64,000 bases of DNA from NCBI GenBank assembly GCA_963682025.1, contig OY821518.1, positions 13,722,100-13,786,099 on the forward strand, given 5' to 3'. The position numbers and the translations under genes are program-made. The notes beneath the pieces are model-generated. The model did not search any database, was not told the DNA's origin, and worked only from the letters and a program-made list of their open reading frames with translations. Source of the DNA: Cordilura impudica. Taxonomy: Eukaryota > Arthropoda > Insecta > Diptera > Scathophagidae. This document shows positions 32,952 through 43,008 of the stretch, one piece after another. Each line of letters starts with the position of its first letter. Positions within the stretch are counted from its first letter, which is position 1.

Positions 32952-35444
32952 TTATTTATTAAGTACTAAATTGTACGTGTTACTAATGTGATCACTGTCT
33001 TCTTTAATGTTTACTGTTTTGTCAATATGTTTCTTAATATGCAAACTTTCAAGTGTTATTCTTTTATTTGTTTTTGTCTCTCTTTCCAAGACTTTGATGT
33101 TGTCAAAATCAAAGTTGTGTTTATTGTCAAATGCATGTTGAGAGAGAGCTGTTGTTGTTATTCCTTTCTCAACTGTTCGTTTATGTTCTTTCAACCTAAT
33201 CTCTAATTGTCTTTTCGTTTGTCCAATATATATTCTGTTACATTGTTGGCGGACATTACCATTGCATTTTATTTGGTATACTACATTGTGTTGTTTGTGT
33301 AAGTCTGTTTTCGTTTTTTGGGTGTTAAAAAGCTTATTCAATGTTTGATTTGGCTTCGAAGCTATTTTAATAGTTTCAGTGTTGATCAGATTTGTTATGT
33401 TTTTCCTATTCGTTATTGTTGGTAAATATGGTATAGTGGCAAAGGTCGTTTTTTGTCCGTTAACTGAGTTAGATATTGCGTTGTTATTTTGTGTGTTATT
33501 ATTTTGGGTTTCATTTATTACTGTGGAAATTAATTTGTTAATATATTTAATAGGATAATTATTTTTAGTCAAAATTGTTCTTAGTTTCTTTATGTTATCT
33601 TTTAGGAAAATGTTATCACTAATGTTTATTGCTGTTTTTATAAGATTTTTTGCTGTGTTTTTCTTCTGTATAGGGTCGTGGTTTGAAAAATAATTGATAA
33701 TTCTACCAGATGAAATTTCTTTAGTAAACCAGTTTGTTATGAGTTTGTTATTAGTTTTATGTATGGTAATGTCTAAAAAGTTGAGGCTATGGTTTGTTTC
33801 CTCTTCTATCGTGAACTTTAATTTGTTATGGTAATAGTTAAATTCTTGTAATATTATTTGTTTATCTTTCTGTTTTATAATGGCAAAAAAGTCATCTACA
33901 TATTTGGTAATATATTTTATTTCGATGTTTTTGGATTTAAGATTGTCTAGTGTGTAGTCTAATAGGTCATCTAAGACTATTTCCGCTATTATTGGAGAAA
34001 GTGGGTTCCCCATAGGCATACCATAATTTTGTATGTAAATATTGTTGTCAAACATAAAATAATTATTGTCTCTTAAACAAAAGTCAAGTATTTTGATAAA
34101 TGTATTTTTTGGGATGCTGGTGTGAGCTTTTATTGTTTCCCATTTTTTAATAATTATTTTAATGGCTAAATGTATCGGGATATTTGTAAATAGTGATACG
34201 ACGTCGAGAGATATCATCAAATCATTTTGTTCTATGTCTATTTCTTGTATATCTTTCTTAAGTTGTGTTGAGTTTTTAATGTTATATTTGGTGTTAGTTA
34301 AATTCTTTAGTATTATACCTATGTATTTTGATAGTTGATAGGCTGGGAGTTCATATGACGCTGCTATTGGTCGCATTGGCATGTCCTGTTTGTGAATTTT
34401 CGGTTGTCCATATAATTGTGGTGCGTTAGCTGCATTGCATCTTAGTTTAAATTTAGTAAATGTTTCTATGTGGTTATTTTTATGTAGTTCAGTAATGATA
34501 GAATTGTTTTTATTAGTTAATTTTTCCGTTGGATCTGTTCGGCTTATTTTGTATGTGGTTTTATCTTCTAGGAGTTTGTTCATCTGCTTCATATAATGTT
34601 CTTTGTACATAAGTACTGTTTTATTTCCTTTATCTGATTTAGTAATTATTATATCGCTTTTGTGTCGTTTTAATAAGTTCAATGTGTCTTGATATGTTTT
34701 TAATATAAATCTGTCAATATGATTTATGTTGTGGTTTCTAAGATTGTATTGTAGTTGATGTGTTAAAAAGGTTCTTGCTTTTTCTTTATCTTTTTCAGTT
34801 TTAGCAAAGGAGAAACAGTATTCAAAATCAGCAATTAAGTTTATGATGTTTATGTTATGTTTTTGTGTTGGGAGTGCAAATTTTTTCCCCATGGAAAGAA
34901 TCCATTGACATTCTTCTGGGATATTTATGTTTGTTAGATTAATGAACCATTCTTTATTATATTTAATTCCGATTTTTTGTTTCAATATAGTCAATAGTTG
35001 TTCTATTTTTTTATTGTGTGTATTTTCTCGTATACTTTTAACTTTATGTTGTGTTTCGACCTGTATATCCATGAATTCTGCAAAATCCTCTTCTGTTAAT
35101 ATATTTTTTATTTTCGATCTAAGTAAGTTAATATGTTTTAGTTCTGTGTTAATAGTTCTATTGCTGTCAGAGATTTCTAGTTTTAAGATTTTGTAGTGAA
35201 AATTGTTGGTTATATTCGTTAATTCTTTTGTTGTTGTGTTGTTTTTGTTGTTAAAGTTGTAACCAAGTTTCTTTGTAATGTTGGTGATGTGTTTCGGGTA
35301 AATGCCATAATCTTTACAAGAAAGCAAAAATTTAATTTCTGCTCGTTTTATTGTAATTATTCTTTCGGTGTTAATGTATTGTTTAAGTAAAGATGTGGTG
35401 TGTGTGTTGTATTTGTAGCTTATGTGTTGAAAAAATCCACTCAT
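32952..35444 (-). CDS. Penelope-like reverse transcriptase/GIY-YIG endonuclease, unit 1
   Basis: This is an intact 830-residue protein that copies the element's RNA and cuts target DNA. Reverse transcriptase motifs are LYGQPKIHKQDMPMRP (344-359), SLDVVSLF with catalytic D414, GMPMGNPLSP (475-484), and YVDD with D517/D518, followed by LNFLDITIHK. A C-terminal GIY-YIG nuclease follows: VVY (721-723), IYIG (738-741), R745 and R750 in the basic helix, and a likely metal-binding E799. C727, C735, H770 and H776 could form the CCHH cluster seen in endonuclease-bearing Penelope elements. Length and order match that family. The start ATG opens MSGFFQHISY, and there is no upstream in-frame extension. 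No intron or frameshift is seen. The only protein difference I see from unit 2 is R732 (His there). Confidence 0.95.
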   Translation of the reverse strand: MSGFFQHISYKYNTHTTSLLKQYINTERIITIKRAEIKFLLSCKDYGIYPKHITNITKKLGYNFNNKNNTTTKELTNITNNFHYKILKLEISDSNRTINTELKHINLLRSKIKNILTEEDFAEFMDIQVETQHKVKSIRENTHNKKIEQLLTILKQKIGIKYNKEWFINLTNINIPEECQWILSMGKKFALPTQKHNINIINLIADFEYCFSFAKTEKDKEKARTFLTHQLQYNLRNHNINHIDRFILKTYQDTLNLLKRHKSDIIITKSDKGNKTVLMYKEHYMKQMNKLLEDKTTYKISRTDPTEKLTNKNNSIITELHKNNHIETFTKFKLRCNAANAPQLYGQPKIHKQDMPMRPIAASYELPAYQLSKYIGIILKNLTNTKYNIKNSTQLKKDIQEIDIEQNDLMISLDVVSLFTNIPIHLAIKIIIKKWETIKAHTSIPKNTFIKILDFCLRDNNYFMFDNNIYIQNYGMPMGNPLSPIIAEIVLDDLLDYTLDNLKSKNIEIKYITKYVDDFFAIIKQKDKQIILQEFNYYHNKLKFTIEEETNHSLNFLDITIHKTNNKLITNWFTKEISSGRIINYFSNHDPIQKKNTAKNLIKTAINISDNIFLKDNIKKLRTILTKNNYPIKYINKLISTVINETQNNNTQNNNAISNSVNGQKTTFATIPYLPTITNRKNITNLINTETIKIASKPNQTLNKLFNTQKTKTDLHKQHNVVYQIKCNGNVRQQCNRIYIGQTKRQLEIRLKEHKRTVEKGITTTALSQHAFDNKHNFDFDNIKVLERETKTNKRITLESLHIKKHIDKTVNIKEDSDHISNTYNLVLNK

Positions 35445-35622
35445 TTTGTTGGTGTAATTGATGCTATTCTTAATTATTTGGAGTCAGGCTTACCAATTAA
35501 ATATTTTGATATGTTCCTAATGACCAGTGATTGTAATTACTTGTTGTGATATTAAGCTTCCTATGGTCGTCCTAAGCAGGAATAATTAAAACAAATATGC
35601 TGTAATTTTGTTTTCTGTCTGC

Positions 35623-35661
35623 GACGTTTCGACACTATGGTTGGTGTCCTCATCAGGCGTC
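35623..35661 (-). ncRNA. Hammerhead-ribozyme-like motif, unit 2
   Basis: It is identical to the motif at 32782-32820 and exactly 2841 bp away. It lies after the gene of unit 2 and before that of unit 1 in reading order (minus strand). The same reservations about activity apply. Confidence 0.55.
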
Positions 35662-35792
35662 TAATTTTATTTAATAATAATTAAGAATATACATTTATTA
35701 TCACTTAACAAATTTATGTGAATTTTTTTTATAAAATAATTGTTACCTTAATAGTATTATTACACACTTAATCTAAATTTTACATTTTAATT

Positions 35793-38285
35793 TTATTTAT
35801 TAAGTACTAAATTGTACGTGTTACTAATGTGATCACTGTCTTCTTTAATGTTTACTGTTTTGTCAATATGTTTCTTAATATGCAAACTTTCAAGTGTTAT
35901 TCTTTTATTTGTTTTTGTCTCTCTTTCCAAGACTTTGATGTTGTCAAAATCAAAGTTGTGTTTATTGTCAAATGCATGTTGAGAGAGAGCTGTTGTTGTT
36001 ATTCCTTTCTCAACTGTTCGTTTATGTTCTTTCAACCTAATCTCTAATTGTCTTTTCGTTTGTCCAATATATATTCTGTTACATTGTTGGTGGACATTAC
36101 CATTGCATTTTATTTGGTATACTACATTGTGTTGTTTGTGTAAGTCTGTTTTCGTTTTTTGGGTGTTAAAAAGCTTATTCAATGTTTGATTTGGCTTCGA
36201 AGCTATTTTAATAGTTTCAGTGTTGATCAGATTTGTTATGTTTTTCCTATTCGTTATTGTTGGTAAATATGGTATAGTGGCAAAGGTCGTTTTTTGTCCG
36301 TTAACTGAGTTAGATATTGCGTTGTTATTTTGTGTGTTATTATTTTGGGTTTCATTTATTACTGTGGAAATTAATTTGTTAATATATTTAATAGGATAAT
36401 TATTTTTAGTCAAAATTGTTCTTAGTTTCTTTATGTTATCTTTTAGGAAAATGTTATCACTAATGTTTATTGCTGTTTTTATAAGATTTTTTGCTGTGTT
36501 TTTCTTCTGTATAGGGTCGTGGTTTGAAAAATAATTGATAATTCTACCAGATGAAATTTCTTTAGTAAACCAGTTTGTTATGAGTTTGTTATTAGTTTTA
36601 TGTATGGTAATGTCTAAAAAGTTGAGGCTATGGTTTGTTTCCTCTTCTATCGTGAACTTTAATTTGTTATGGTAATAGTTAAATTCTTGTAATATTATTT
36701 GTTTATCTTTCTGTTTTATAATGGCAAAAAAGTCATCTACATATTTGGTAATATATTTTATTTCGATGTTTTTGGATTTAAGATTGTCTAGTGTGTAGTC
36801 TAATAGGTCATCTAAGACTATTTCCGCTATTATTGGAGAAAGTGGGTTCCCCATAGGCATACCATAATTTTGTATGTAAATATTGTTGTCAAACATAAAA
36901 TAATTATTGTCTCTTAAACAAAAGTCAAGTATTTTGATAAATGTATTTTTTGGGATGCTGGTGTGAGCTTTTATTGTTTCCCATTTTTTAATAATTATTT
37001 TAATGGCTAAATGTATCGGGATATTTGTAAATAGTGATACGACGTCGAGAGATATCATCAAATCATTTTGTTCTATGTCTATTTCTTGTATATCTTTCTT
37101 AAGTTGTGTTGAGTTTTTAATGTTATATTTGGTGTTAGTTAAATTCTTTAGTATTATACCTATGTATTTTGATAGTTGATAGGCTGGGAGTTCATATGAC
37201 GCTGCTATTGGTCGCATTGGCATGTCCTGTTTGTGAATTTTCGGTTGTCCATATAATTGTGGTGCGTTAGCTGCATTGCATCTTAGTTTAAATTTAGTAA
37301 ATGTTTCTATGTGGTTATTTTTATGTAGTTCAGTAATGATAGAATTGTTTTTATTAGTTAATTTTTCCGTTGGATCTGTTCGGCTTATTTTGTATGTGGT
37401 TTTATCTTCTAGGAGTTTGTTCATCTGCTTCATATAATGTTCTTTGTACATAAGTACTGTTTTATTTCCTTTATCTGATTTAGTAATTATTATATCGCTT
37501 TTGTGTCGTTTTAATAAGTTCAATGTGTCTTGATATGTTTTTAATATAAATCTGTCAATATGATTTATGTTGTGGTTTCTAAGATTGTATTGTAGTTGAT
37601 GTGTTAAAAAGGTTCTTGCTTTTTCTTTATCTTTTTCAGTTTTAGCAAAGGAGAAACAGTATTCAAAATCAGCAATTAAGTTTATGATGTTTATGTTATG
37701 TTTTTGTGTTGGGAGTGCAAATTTTTTCCCCATGGAAAGAATCCATTGACATTCTTCTGGGATATTTATGTTTGTTAGATTAATGAACCATTCTTTATTA
37801 TATTTAATTCCGATTTTTTGTTTCAATATAGTCAATAGTTGTTCTATTTTTTTATTGTGTGTATTTTCTCGTATACTTTTAACTTTATGTTGTGTTTCGA
37901 CCTGTATATCCATGAATTCTGCAAAATCCTCTTCTGTTAATATATTTTTTATTTTCGATCTAAGTAAGTTAATATGTTTTAGTTCTGTGTTAATAGTTCT
38001 ATTGCTGTCAGAGATTTCTAGTTTTAAGATTTTGTAGTGAAAATTGTTGGTTATATTCGTTAATTCTTTTGTTGTTGTGTTGTTTTTGTTGTTAAAGTTG
38101 TAACCAAGTTTCTTTGTAATGTTGGTGATGTGTTTCGGGTAAATGCCATAATCTTTACAAGAAAGCAAAAATTTAATTTCTGCTCGTTTTATTGTAATTA
38201 TTCTTTCGGTGTTAATGTATTGTTTAAGTAAAGATGTGGTGTGTGTGTTGTATTTGTAGCTTATGTGTTGAAAAAATCCACTCAT
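35793..38285 (-). CDS. Penelope-like reverse transcriptase/GIY-YIG endonuclease, unit 2
   Basis: This is a second intact 830-residue copy. All catalytic motifs are the same as in unit 1: SLDVVSLF (D414), GMPMGNPLSP, YVDD (D517/D518), IYIG and E799. It differs by H732 in place of Arg, caused by one base (T at 36091 against C at 33250). The change lies between the two putative zinc-binding cysteines and is not a catalytic residue. Its 5' side borders the third, truncated unit. In such arrays the spacer of one unit provides the upstream region of the next, so the promoter is probably in 38286-38640. That is an inference. Confidence 0.95.
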   Translation of the reverse strand: MSGFFQHISYKYNTHTTSLLKQYINTERIITIKRAEIKFLLSCKDYGIYPKHITNITKKLGYNFNNKNNTTTKELTNITNNFHYKILKLEISDSNRTINTELKHINLLRSKIKNILTEEDFAEFMDIQVETQHKVKSIRENTHNKKIEQLLTILKQKIGIKYNKEWFINLTNINIPEECQWILSMGKKFALPTQKHNINIINLIADFEYCFSFAKTEKDKEKARTFLTHQLQYNLRNHNINHIDRFILKTYQDTLNLLKRHKSDIIITKSDKGNKTVLMYKEHYMKQMNKLLEDKTTYKISRTDPTEKLTNKNNSIITELHKNNHIETFTKFKLRCNAANAPQLYGQPKIHKQDMPMRPIAASYELPAYQLSKYIGIILKNLTNTKYNIKNSTQLKKDIQEIDIEQNDLMISLDVVSLFTNIPIHLAIKIIIKKWETIKAHTSIPKNTFIKILDFCLRDNNYFMFDNNIYIQNYGMPMGNPLSPIIAEIVLDDLLDYTLDNLKSKNIEIKYITKYVDDFFAIIKQKDKQIILQEFNYYHNKLKFTIEEETNHSLNFLDITIHKTNNKLITNWFTKEISSGRIINYFSNHDPIQKKNTAKNLIKTAINISDNIFLKDNIKKLRTILTKNNYPIKYINKLISTVINETQNNNTQNNNAISNSVNGQKTTFATIPYLPTITNRKNITNLINTETIKIASKPNQTLNKLFNTQKTKTDLHKQHNVVYQIKCNGNVHQQCNRIYIGQTKRQLEIRLKEHKRTVEKGITTTALSQHAFDNKHNFDFDNIKVLERETKTNKRITLESLHIKKHIDKTVNIKEDSDHISNTYNLVLNK

Positions 38286-38463
38286 TTTGTTGGTGTAATT
38301 GATGCTATTCTTAATTATTTGGAGTCAGGCTTACCAATTAAATATTTTGATATGTTCCTAATGACCAGTGATTGTAATTACTTGTTGTGATATTAAGCTT
38401 CCTATGGTCGTCCTAAGCAGGAATAATTAAAACAAATATGCTGTAATTTTGTTTTCTGTCTGC

Positions 38464-38502
38464 GACGTTTCGACACTATGGTTGGTGTCCTCATCAGGCG
38501 TC
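38464..38502 (-). ncRNA. Hammerhead-ribozyme-like motif, unit 3
   Basis: This is the third exact copy, in the truncated unit. It therefore lies directly upstream (minus strand reading) of the intact gene of unit 2. Confidence 0.55.
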
Positions 38503-38633
38503 TAATTTTATTTAATAATAATTAAGAATATACATTTATTATCACTTAACAAATTTATGTGAATTTTTTTTATAAAATAATTGTTACCTTAATAGTATTA
38601 TTACACACTTAATCTAAATTTTACATTTTAATT

Positions 38634-38942
38634 TTATTTATTAAGTACTAAATTGTACGTGTTACTAATGTGATCACTGTCTTCTTTAATGTTTACTGTT
38701 TTGTCAATATGTTTCTTAATATGCAAACTTTCAAGTGTTATTCTTTTATTTGTTTTTGTCTCTCTTTCCAAGACTTTGATGTTGTCAAAATCAAAGTTGT
38801 GTTTATTGTCAAATGCATGTTGAGAGAGAGCTGTTGTTGTTATTCCTTTCTCAACTGTTCGTTTATGTTCTTTCAACCTAATCTCTAATTGTCTTAGGAC
38901 GACCATAGGAAGCTTAATATCACAACAAGTAATTACAATCAC
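38634..38942 (-). pseudogene. Truncated Penelope protein, chimeric start
   Basis: The last 86 residues equal residues 745-830 of the full protein, covering only the end of the GIY-YIG domain with E799. The first 16 codons come from the inverted boundary fragment at 38893-38942. They supply an ATG by chance and encode unrelated residues (MIVITCCDIKLPMVVL). The reverse transcriptase is lost. This is the 5'-truncated unit of the array, not a designed fusion. Confidence 0.85.
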
Positions 38943-38965
38943 TGGTCATTAGGAACATATCAAAA
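38893..38965 (+). repeat. Inverted copy of the Penelope unit boundary
   Basis: These 73 bases are the reverse complement of 38345-38417, from TTTTGATATGTTCC to CGTCCTAAG. The joint with the truncated gene lies at GTCTT/AGGAC with 2-3 bases of microhomology. Inverted terminal pieces at the 5' side are a known feature of Penelope-like insertions. Confidence 0.9.
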
Positions 38966-39284
38966 TTTTTTATTTTTTATTTTGTATTTTTTATTATTTA
39001 TTTTTTATTTTTTATTTTTTATTTTTTATATTTTATTTTTCATTTTTCATTTTTTATTTTTTATTTTTTATTTCTTATTTTTTATTTTTTATTTTTTATT
39101 TTTTATTTTTTATTTTTTAATTTTTATTATTTATTTTTTATTTTTTATTTTTCATTTTTCATTTTTTATTTTTTATTTTTTATTTTTTATTATTTATTTT
39201 TTATTTTTTATTTTTTATTTCTTATTTTTTATTTTTCATTTTTCATTTTCCATTTTCCATTTTTCATTTTTAAATTTTTATTAT
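38966..39284 (+). repeat. ATTTTTT/TTTTTCAT minisatellite, middle array of copy A
   Basis: TTTTTTATTTT units predominate, with occasional TTTTTCAT. An apparent open frame of mostly Phe, Ile, Leu and Tyr across it is a by-product of the repeat. Confidence 0.8.
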
Positions 39285-39467
39285 TATTTATTTATTTATT
39301 TATATTAATTACAATACAAAGTAAATTTGTATTCTAATTTTGGGTCCAGGGATAAGCCGGGTGACAAAGACCATTTGGCTGGTTTTTGCAGCGATATACC
39401 AAAGCCTCTGGTGGGAATCGAACCCACGACCCCCGTATGATAGGCGAGCACGCTACCACGCTATTTT
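39285..39467 (-). mobile_element. tRNA-derived SINE, second copy
   Basis: On the minus strand the tRNA-like head (39462-39410) carries TAGCGTGCTCGCCTATCAT and the B box GGTTCGATTCC (39413-39423). The body contains CTTTGGTATATCGCTGC, CAGCCAAA and TTAGAAT, and the tail is (TAAA)n-like. It matches the SINE at 10031-10193 in head and first body block, then differs. It is inserted in the minisatellite of copy A. Confidence 0.8.
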
Positions 39468-40255
39468 TATTTTTTGAATTTTTATTTTTCGTTCTTAATT
39501 TTTCATCTTTCATTATTCATTTTTAATTTTTTAATTTTCATTTTCAATTTTCATTTTTTATTTTTCATTTTTCGTTTTTCTTTTTTCATTTTTTATTTTT
39601 ATTTTTTCATTTTTTATTTTTCATTTTTCGTTTTTCTTTTTTCATTTTTTATTTTTATTTTTTCATTTTTAATTTTTCATTTTTAATTTTTATTTTTTTT
39701 TTATTCCATTTTTAATTTTTTATTTTATATTTTTTATTTTTCATTTTCCATTTTTTATTTTTCAATTTTTATTTTTCATATTTCATTTTTCAATTTTTAT
39801 TTTTCATTTTTAATTTTTTAATTTTCATTTTCATTTTTTATTTTCCATTTTTCGTTTTTCATTTTTAATTTTTTATTTTTCGTTATTCATTTTTCGTTTT
39901 TCATTTTTCATTTTTCATTTTTAATTTTTCGTTTTTCTTTTTTCATTTTTATTTTTTCATTTTTAATTTTTCATTTTTAATTTTTATTTTTTTTTCCATT
40001 TTTCATTTTTTATTTTATATTTTTCATTTTCCATTTTTCAATTTTTATTTTTAATTTTTCATTTTTCAATTTTTATTTTTCATTTTTTAATTTTCATTTT
40101 CATTTTTTATTTTTCGTTTTTCATTTTTCATTTTTAATTTTTTATTTTTCGTTTTTAATTTTTCATTTTTCATTTTTAATTTTTCTTTTTTCATTTTTAA
40201 TTTTTAAATTTTAATTTTTTATTCTTAATTTCTGATTTTTTATTTTTCATTTTCA
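39468..40255 (+). repeat. TTTTTCAT-type minisatellite, right array of copy A
   Basis: About 790 bp of ATTTTTC, ATTTTTA and ATTTTTCG units. It is the longest of the arrays and borders end 2 of copy A. Confidence 0.85.
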
Positions 40256-40364
40256 AAAATGTTACTACATATTGTAATTTTTTCAGCAATACAATCATAA
40301 GTCACACCGATTTTGTCTTACGTCTTACGCTGTTTTTGTGATTGTATTGTGAAATAGATTTTTA

Positions 40365-40380
40365 CCCCCCCCCCCCCCCC
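40365..40380 (+). repeat. Run of 16 C
   Basis: The homopolymer lies inside end 2 of copy A. The matching place in copy B (46036-46042, read inverted) has only about five. Confidence 0.85.
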
Positions 40381-40407
40381 TGCACGTATAGATGTTTACA
40401 CAACAAA

Positions 40408-41492
40408 AGCTTTATTTCGATTCCTAAAAAGGAAAAAAAATATTTTTTATAAAACGTAACAAGATTTCGTAAAATTTCTAAAGGCTGCACTAAATTTAAA
40501 TTCGAAAATTAAAGAAACTTTATCATAATATTCTTCAAAAATAAGTACGAAAGATTTTTTAAAATAAAATCTTGTATGATTATTTTCAGTGTATGCATGA
40601 AAAATATTAAAAAAAAGTATTTAAACATATTTCTGAAAATTTAAAATTATACGAGTATTGTTTTCAACAAAATTCTTTTATATCGCTTTACCCGACTGTT
40701 TAGAAGCATAATATCAAATACAGTTTGTCAAGGAAATCTTAGCACAGTAAAAAAAAAAGTTGAAAATGTTATTATCATTTAAGAATTTCAACAACAAATT
40801 CTTCATATTTGACCGATTACAGCTTAAATGTGCAAATATTTATTTGACAGCATAGAAATTGAAATGTTGTACTTTTCTAATATTCATTACAACATTTTTT
40901 TTATTGAAGTTGAACTTTTTTTGTATTCATTGTATTAATAAACATATATAAAAGCTAAGATGAGAAAAAAAAAAAAAACAGAAAAGATCTGGATATTTGA
41001 GTTAGAAATCAATGTTTCTTCTGAAGTTTTTAATTTTTTTTCCTTATGTGCAAAGATTTTATTGACAAACTGTATATATCAGTTTTTTTTTTTAATTTTA
41101 TTTATTTCAATATAACTATTATGCATTCTGATTAAAGCCTCAGCCCCAATACTGGTATAAAAGAGGCTAGATGGCAATTTTAGTTAATTCATCGCTAAAT
41201 TACATTCTTATATAAAAAAATATTCATAGTGTTTGGCTGTACCAAAGAAGTGTTTTTAGGTTGTTTAATAAAAGGATTTTAGGTTCTCTTTTAAATGTAA
41301 AAAAAAAACAAAATATTTATTTTATTATATTCAATACGACCAGCAACACACGACGACATCTTGTTAACGATAAACTTGCCCTTGCTTTGTAACTCTATGT
41401 GTAATTTACATATTTTGTTGAAGCTGAATTTATAAATTGCTTATACCTCTAACACATTTGAAAATGAACATTATTAGTTCCATTTTATATAA
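40408..41492. other. AT-rich stretch without an identified gene
   Basis: Only short open frames, poly-A and poly-T runs are seen. I recognise nothing. Confidence 0.4.
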
Positions 41493-41853
41493 CTGGCAGA
41501 GCCCAGCCCTCGAAATTCGAGTGCGAATTCTAGGAAATTATATTTTTTTCATTTAATAAATAATTTTATAAGAGCCTAAAGGTATGCTAATCAATTTTAG
41601 CCAACTCACAATTCAATACAGGGCTTTTGATATTTATAATAAACGCACACGCAGTATGTGTTTTATGTATGTGTTAGTAGCAACTTTCAATGAGCATTAC
41701 TTTAAAAAAATTTTCTAGACGGTTCAATCTGTAAATCTGGTGGATAGCTAAAAAGGAATGCCTTTCAAATGAGGTATGTTTGGTCAAAATTGAAATAAAA
41801 CTGACAAAGTTACATCGGTCACAAGAAATGGTCTTGCCTATTAATATTATAGA
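41493..41853 (-). mobile_element. Non-autonomous Helitron-like element
   Basis: On the plus strand it begins CTGGCAGAGCCCAGCC with the hairpin CTCGAAATTCGAG and ends CCTATTAATATTATAGA. Internal blocks (GGTATGCTAATCAATTTTAG, ATCGGTCACAAGAAAT) match the family. The CTRR position reads CCAG on the element strand. Confidence 0.75.
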
Positions 41854-42009
41854 TATTCCAATTCTACGGTTGTATCAATCAAAACCAGTAGGCAGTTTAT
41901 CAGAAAAAATATAATTTTTAAACGCAATCGAGTTCCATTATCATAGTTGCCATATGCCTAAAATTAGCACACTTTTAGGTGACATACAAGGTGGTCCAAA
42001 TGCCTTTGG

Positions 42010-42159
42010 ACTCTAATTTATGTGTGTTCAACAAATATTTATAATGAAATAAATTAAATGAATTAAATAGATTAAAAAAACATTGAAAGCAATAAATTGA
42101 ATGAAAAAATAAAATTTCCTAGAATTTGCACTCGAATTTCGAGGGCTGGGCACTGCTAG
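42010..42159 (+). mobile_element. Helitron-like element, 3' end fragment
   Basis: TTGAATGAAAAAATA, then the hairpin around CTCGAATTTCGAGGGC and CTAG before a T form a plus-oriented Helitron end. No matching 5' end was found. It lies 240 bp from the minus-oriented copy at 41493-41853 and repeats the arrangement at 5415-5948. Confidence 0.6.
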
Positions 42160-42232
42160 TAGAAACTAAAATAACAAAGTTTTTGAATTTTAATTAATAA
42201 TAATTTCTTCTAAAATATTTTCACAAAAATTT

Positions 42233-43008
42233 TTATACCTTTTACCCTATAATGCCTTTAGGCTGATGTTTGTAATTACAAAAAATATTTCACCTAGAGC
42301 CATTTTTCATTATACCGATCGACTCAGGGTCACTTTCTGAGTCGATTTGGTGATGTCAGTCGGTCCGTCTGTGTGTCCATGTAAATCTTGTAATTAAGCT
42401 ACAGGTCGCAAATTTCCATATATTTTGATGAAATTGTGTATATTTGCTCCTATCGGTCATAGGATGAACGCTATTGAAACTGGTGAAAATCGGTTCATGT
42501 TCAGATCTAGTCCTCATACAAATGACCTCTATGAGATCGACTTAAATTGCTATAATATCCAAATTATCCTATAGAACTCGGCCAAATTACGTTTTTGTAT
42601 GTTAATTATATTCAATAATTAGTAGTTCAAAAATTAAACCTATAGGACAATTCTTGGTCATAGCCCGATATGAATCTGATTCCCGATTTTTGGTAAATCT
42701 ATCAAAAAAACAAAAATATTTCATAGATTTTTCTCAAATTTGGTTTGCACCTGTTTTTGAAAAAAAAATAGTGATCATACTAAATAAGGTCAGGATCGGT
42801 CCATTTTTCGTCCTAGTATGGGGACTAAATATAGCAGCCGATAGAACTTTTTCATATCCAAGGCAAAAAAAATAATAACAATGCCACTCAAATTTGGTTT
42901 ATGCTTATTTTCTATATCTAATTAGTTGGACCTAGAGATAGGGTCTCTAAACGCATGGTATAGGGTATCGTATAGCCGTTCTAGACTGCCTATAATTTTC
43001 TTACATGT
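42233..43008 (-). repeat. Mini-me-type dispersed repeat, copy 2
   Basis: It is inverted relative to 15790-16578. It starts ACCCTATAATGCC, has GGTCCGTCTGTGTGTCCATG at the microsatellite site (no expansion), and ends ATAGGGTATCGTATAGCC and CTATAATTTTCTTAC. It is more diverged than the copies at 48 and 49 kb. Confidence 0.7.

Larger units (their letters stand above)
32698..38965 (-). mobile_element. Penelope-like element tandem array
   Basis: Two complete head-to-tail units and one 5'-truncated unit lie on the minus strand. The repeat period is exactly 2841 bp: TGTTGTGATATTAAGC recurs at 32701, 35542 and 38383. Each unit holds one 830-codon gene and about 350 bp of spacer that serves as the shared terminal repeat. 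The array ends at 38893-38965 in an inverted 73-nt copy of the unit boundary. Head-to-tail units, 5' truncation and inverted terminal pieces are typical of Penelope-like elements. Both flanks are the same minisatellite, so the array was inserted into it. The near identity of the units indicates recent arrival. Confidence 0.92.
32098..40407 (+). mobile_element. Unclassified minisatellite-bearing repeat, copy A
   Basis: Both ends recur, inverted, in copy B at 46010-50391. End 1 is CATGTGAGTCCGATCACAGG followed by TGTGTAAACATC and about 130 more similar bases. End 2 carries GTCACACCGATTTTGTCTTA, a run of C and GATGTTTACACA. The two ends share TGTGTAAACATC as a short inverted repeat. Next to each end lies a long array of TTTTTCAT-type minisatellite. 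The Penelope array and a SINE lie inside. I see no transposase, no target duplication and no superfamily match, so the class is open. Confidence 0.6.

Noticed and set aside
32988..38888. Plus-strand open frames repeated in each Penelope unit
   Set aside because: They are antisense shadows of the 830-codon genes and repeat only because the units repeat.
38982..39308. Open frame of Phe, Ile, Leu and Tyr repeats (also 39474-39686)
   Set aside because: It is produced by the TTTTTCAT/ATTTTTT minisatellite, with no start context or domain.
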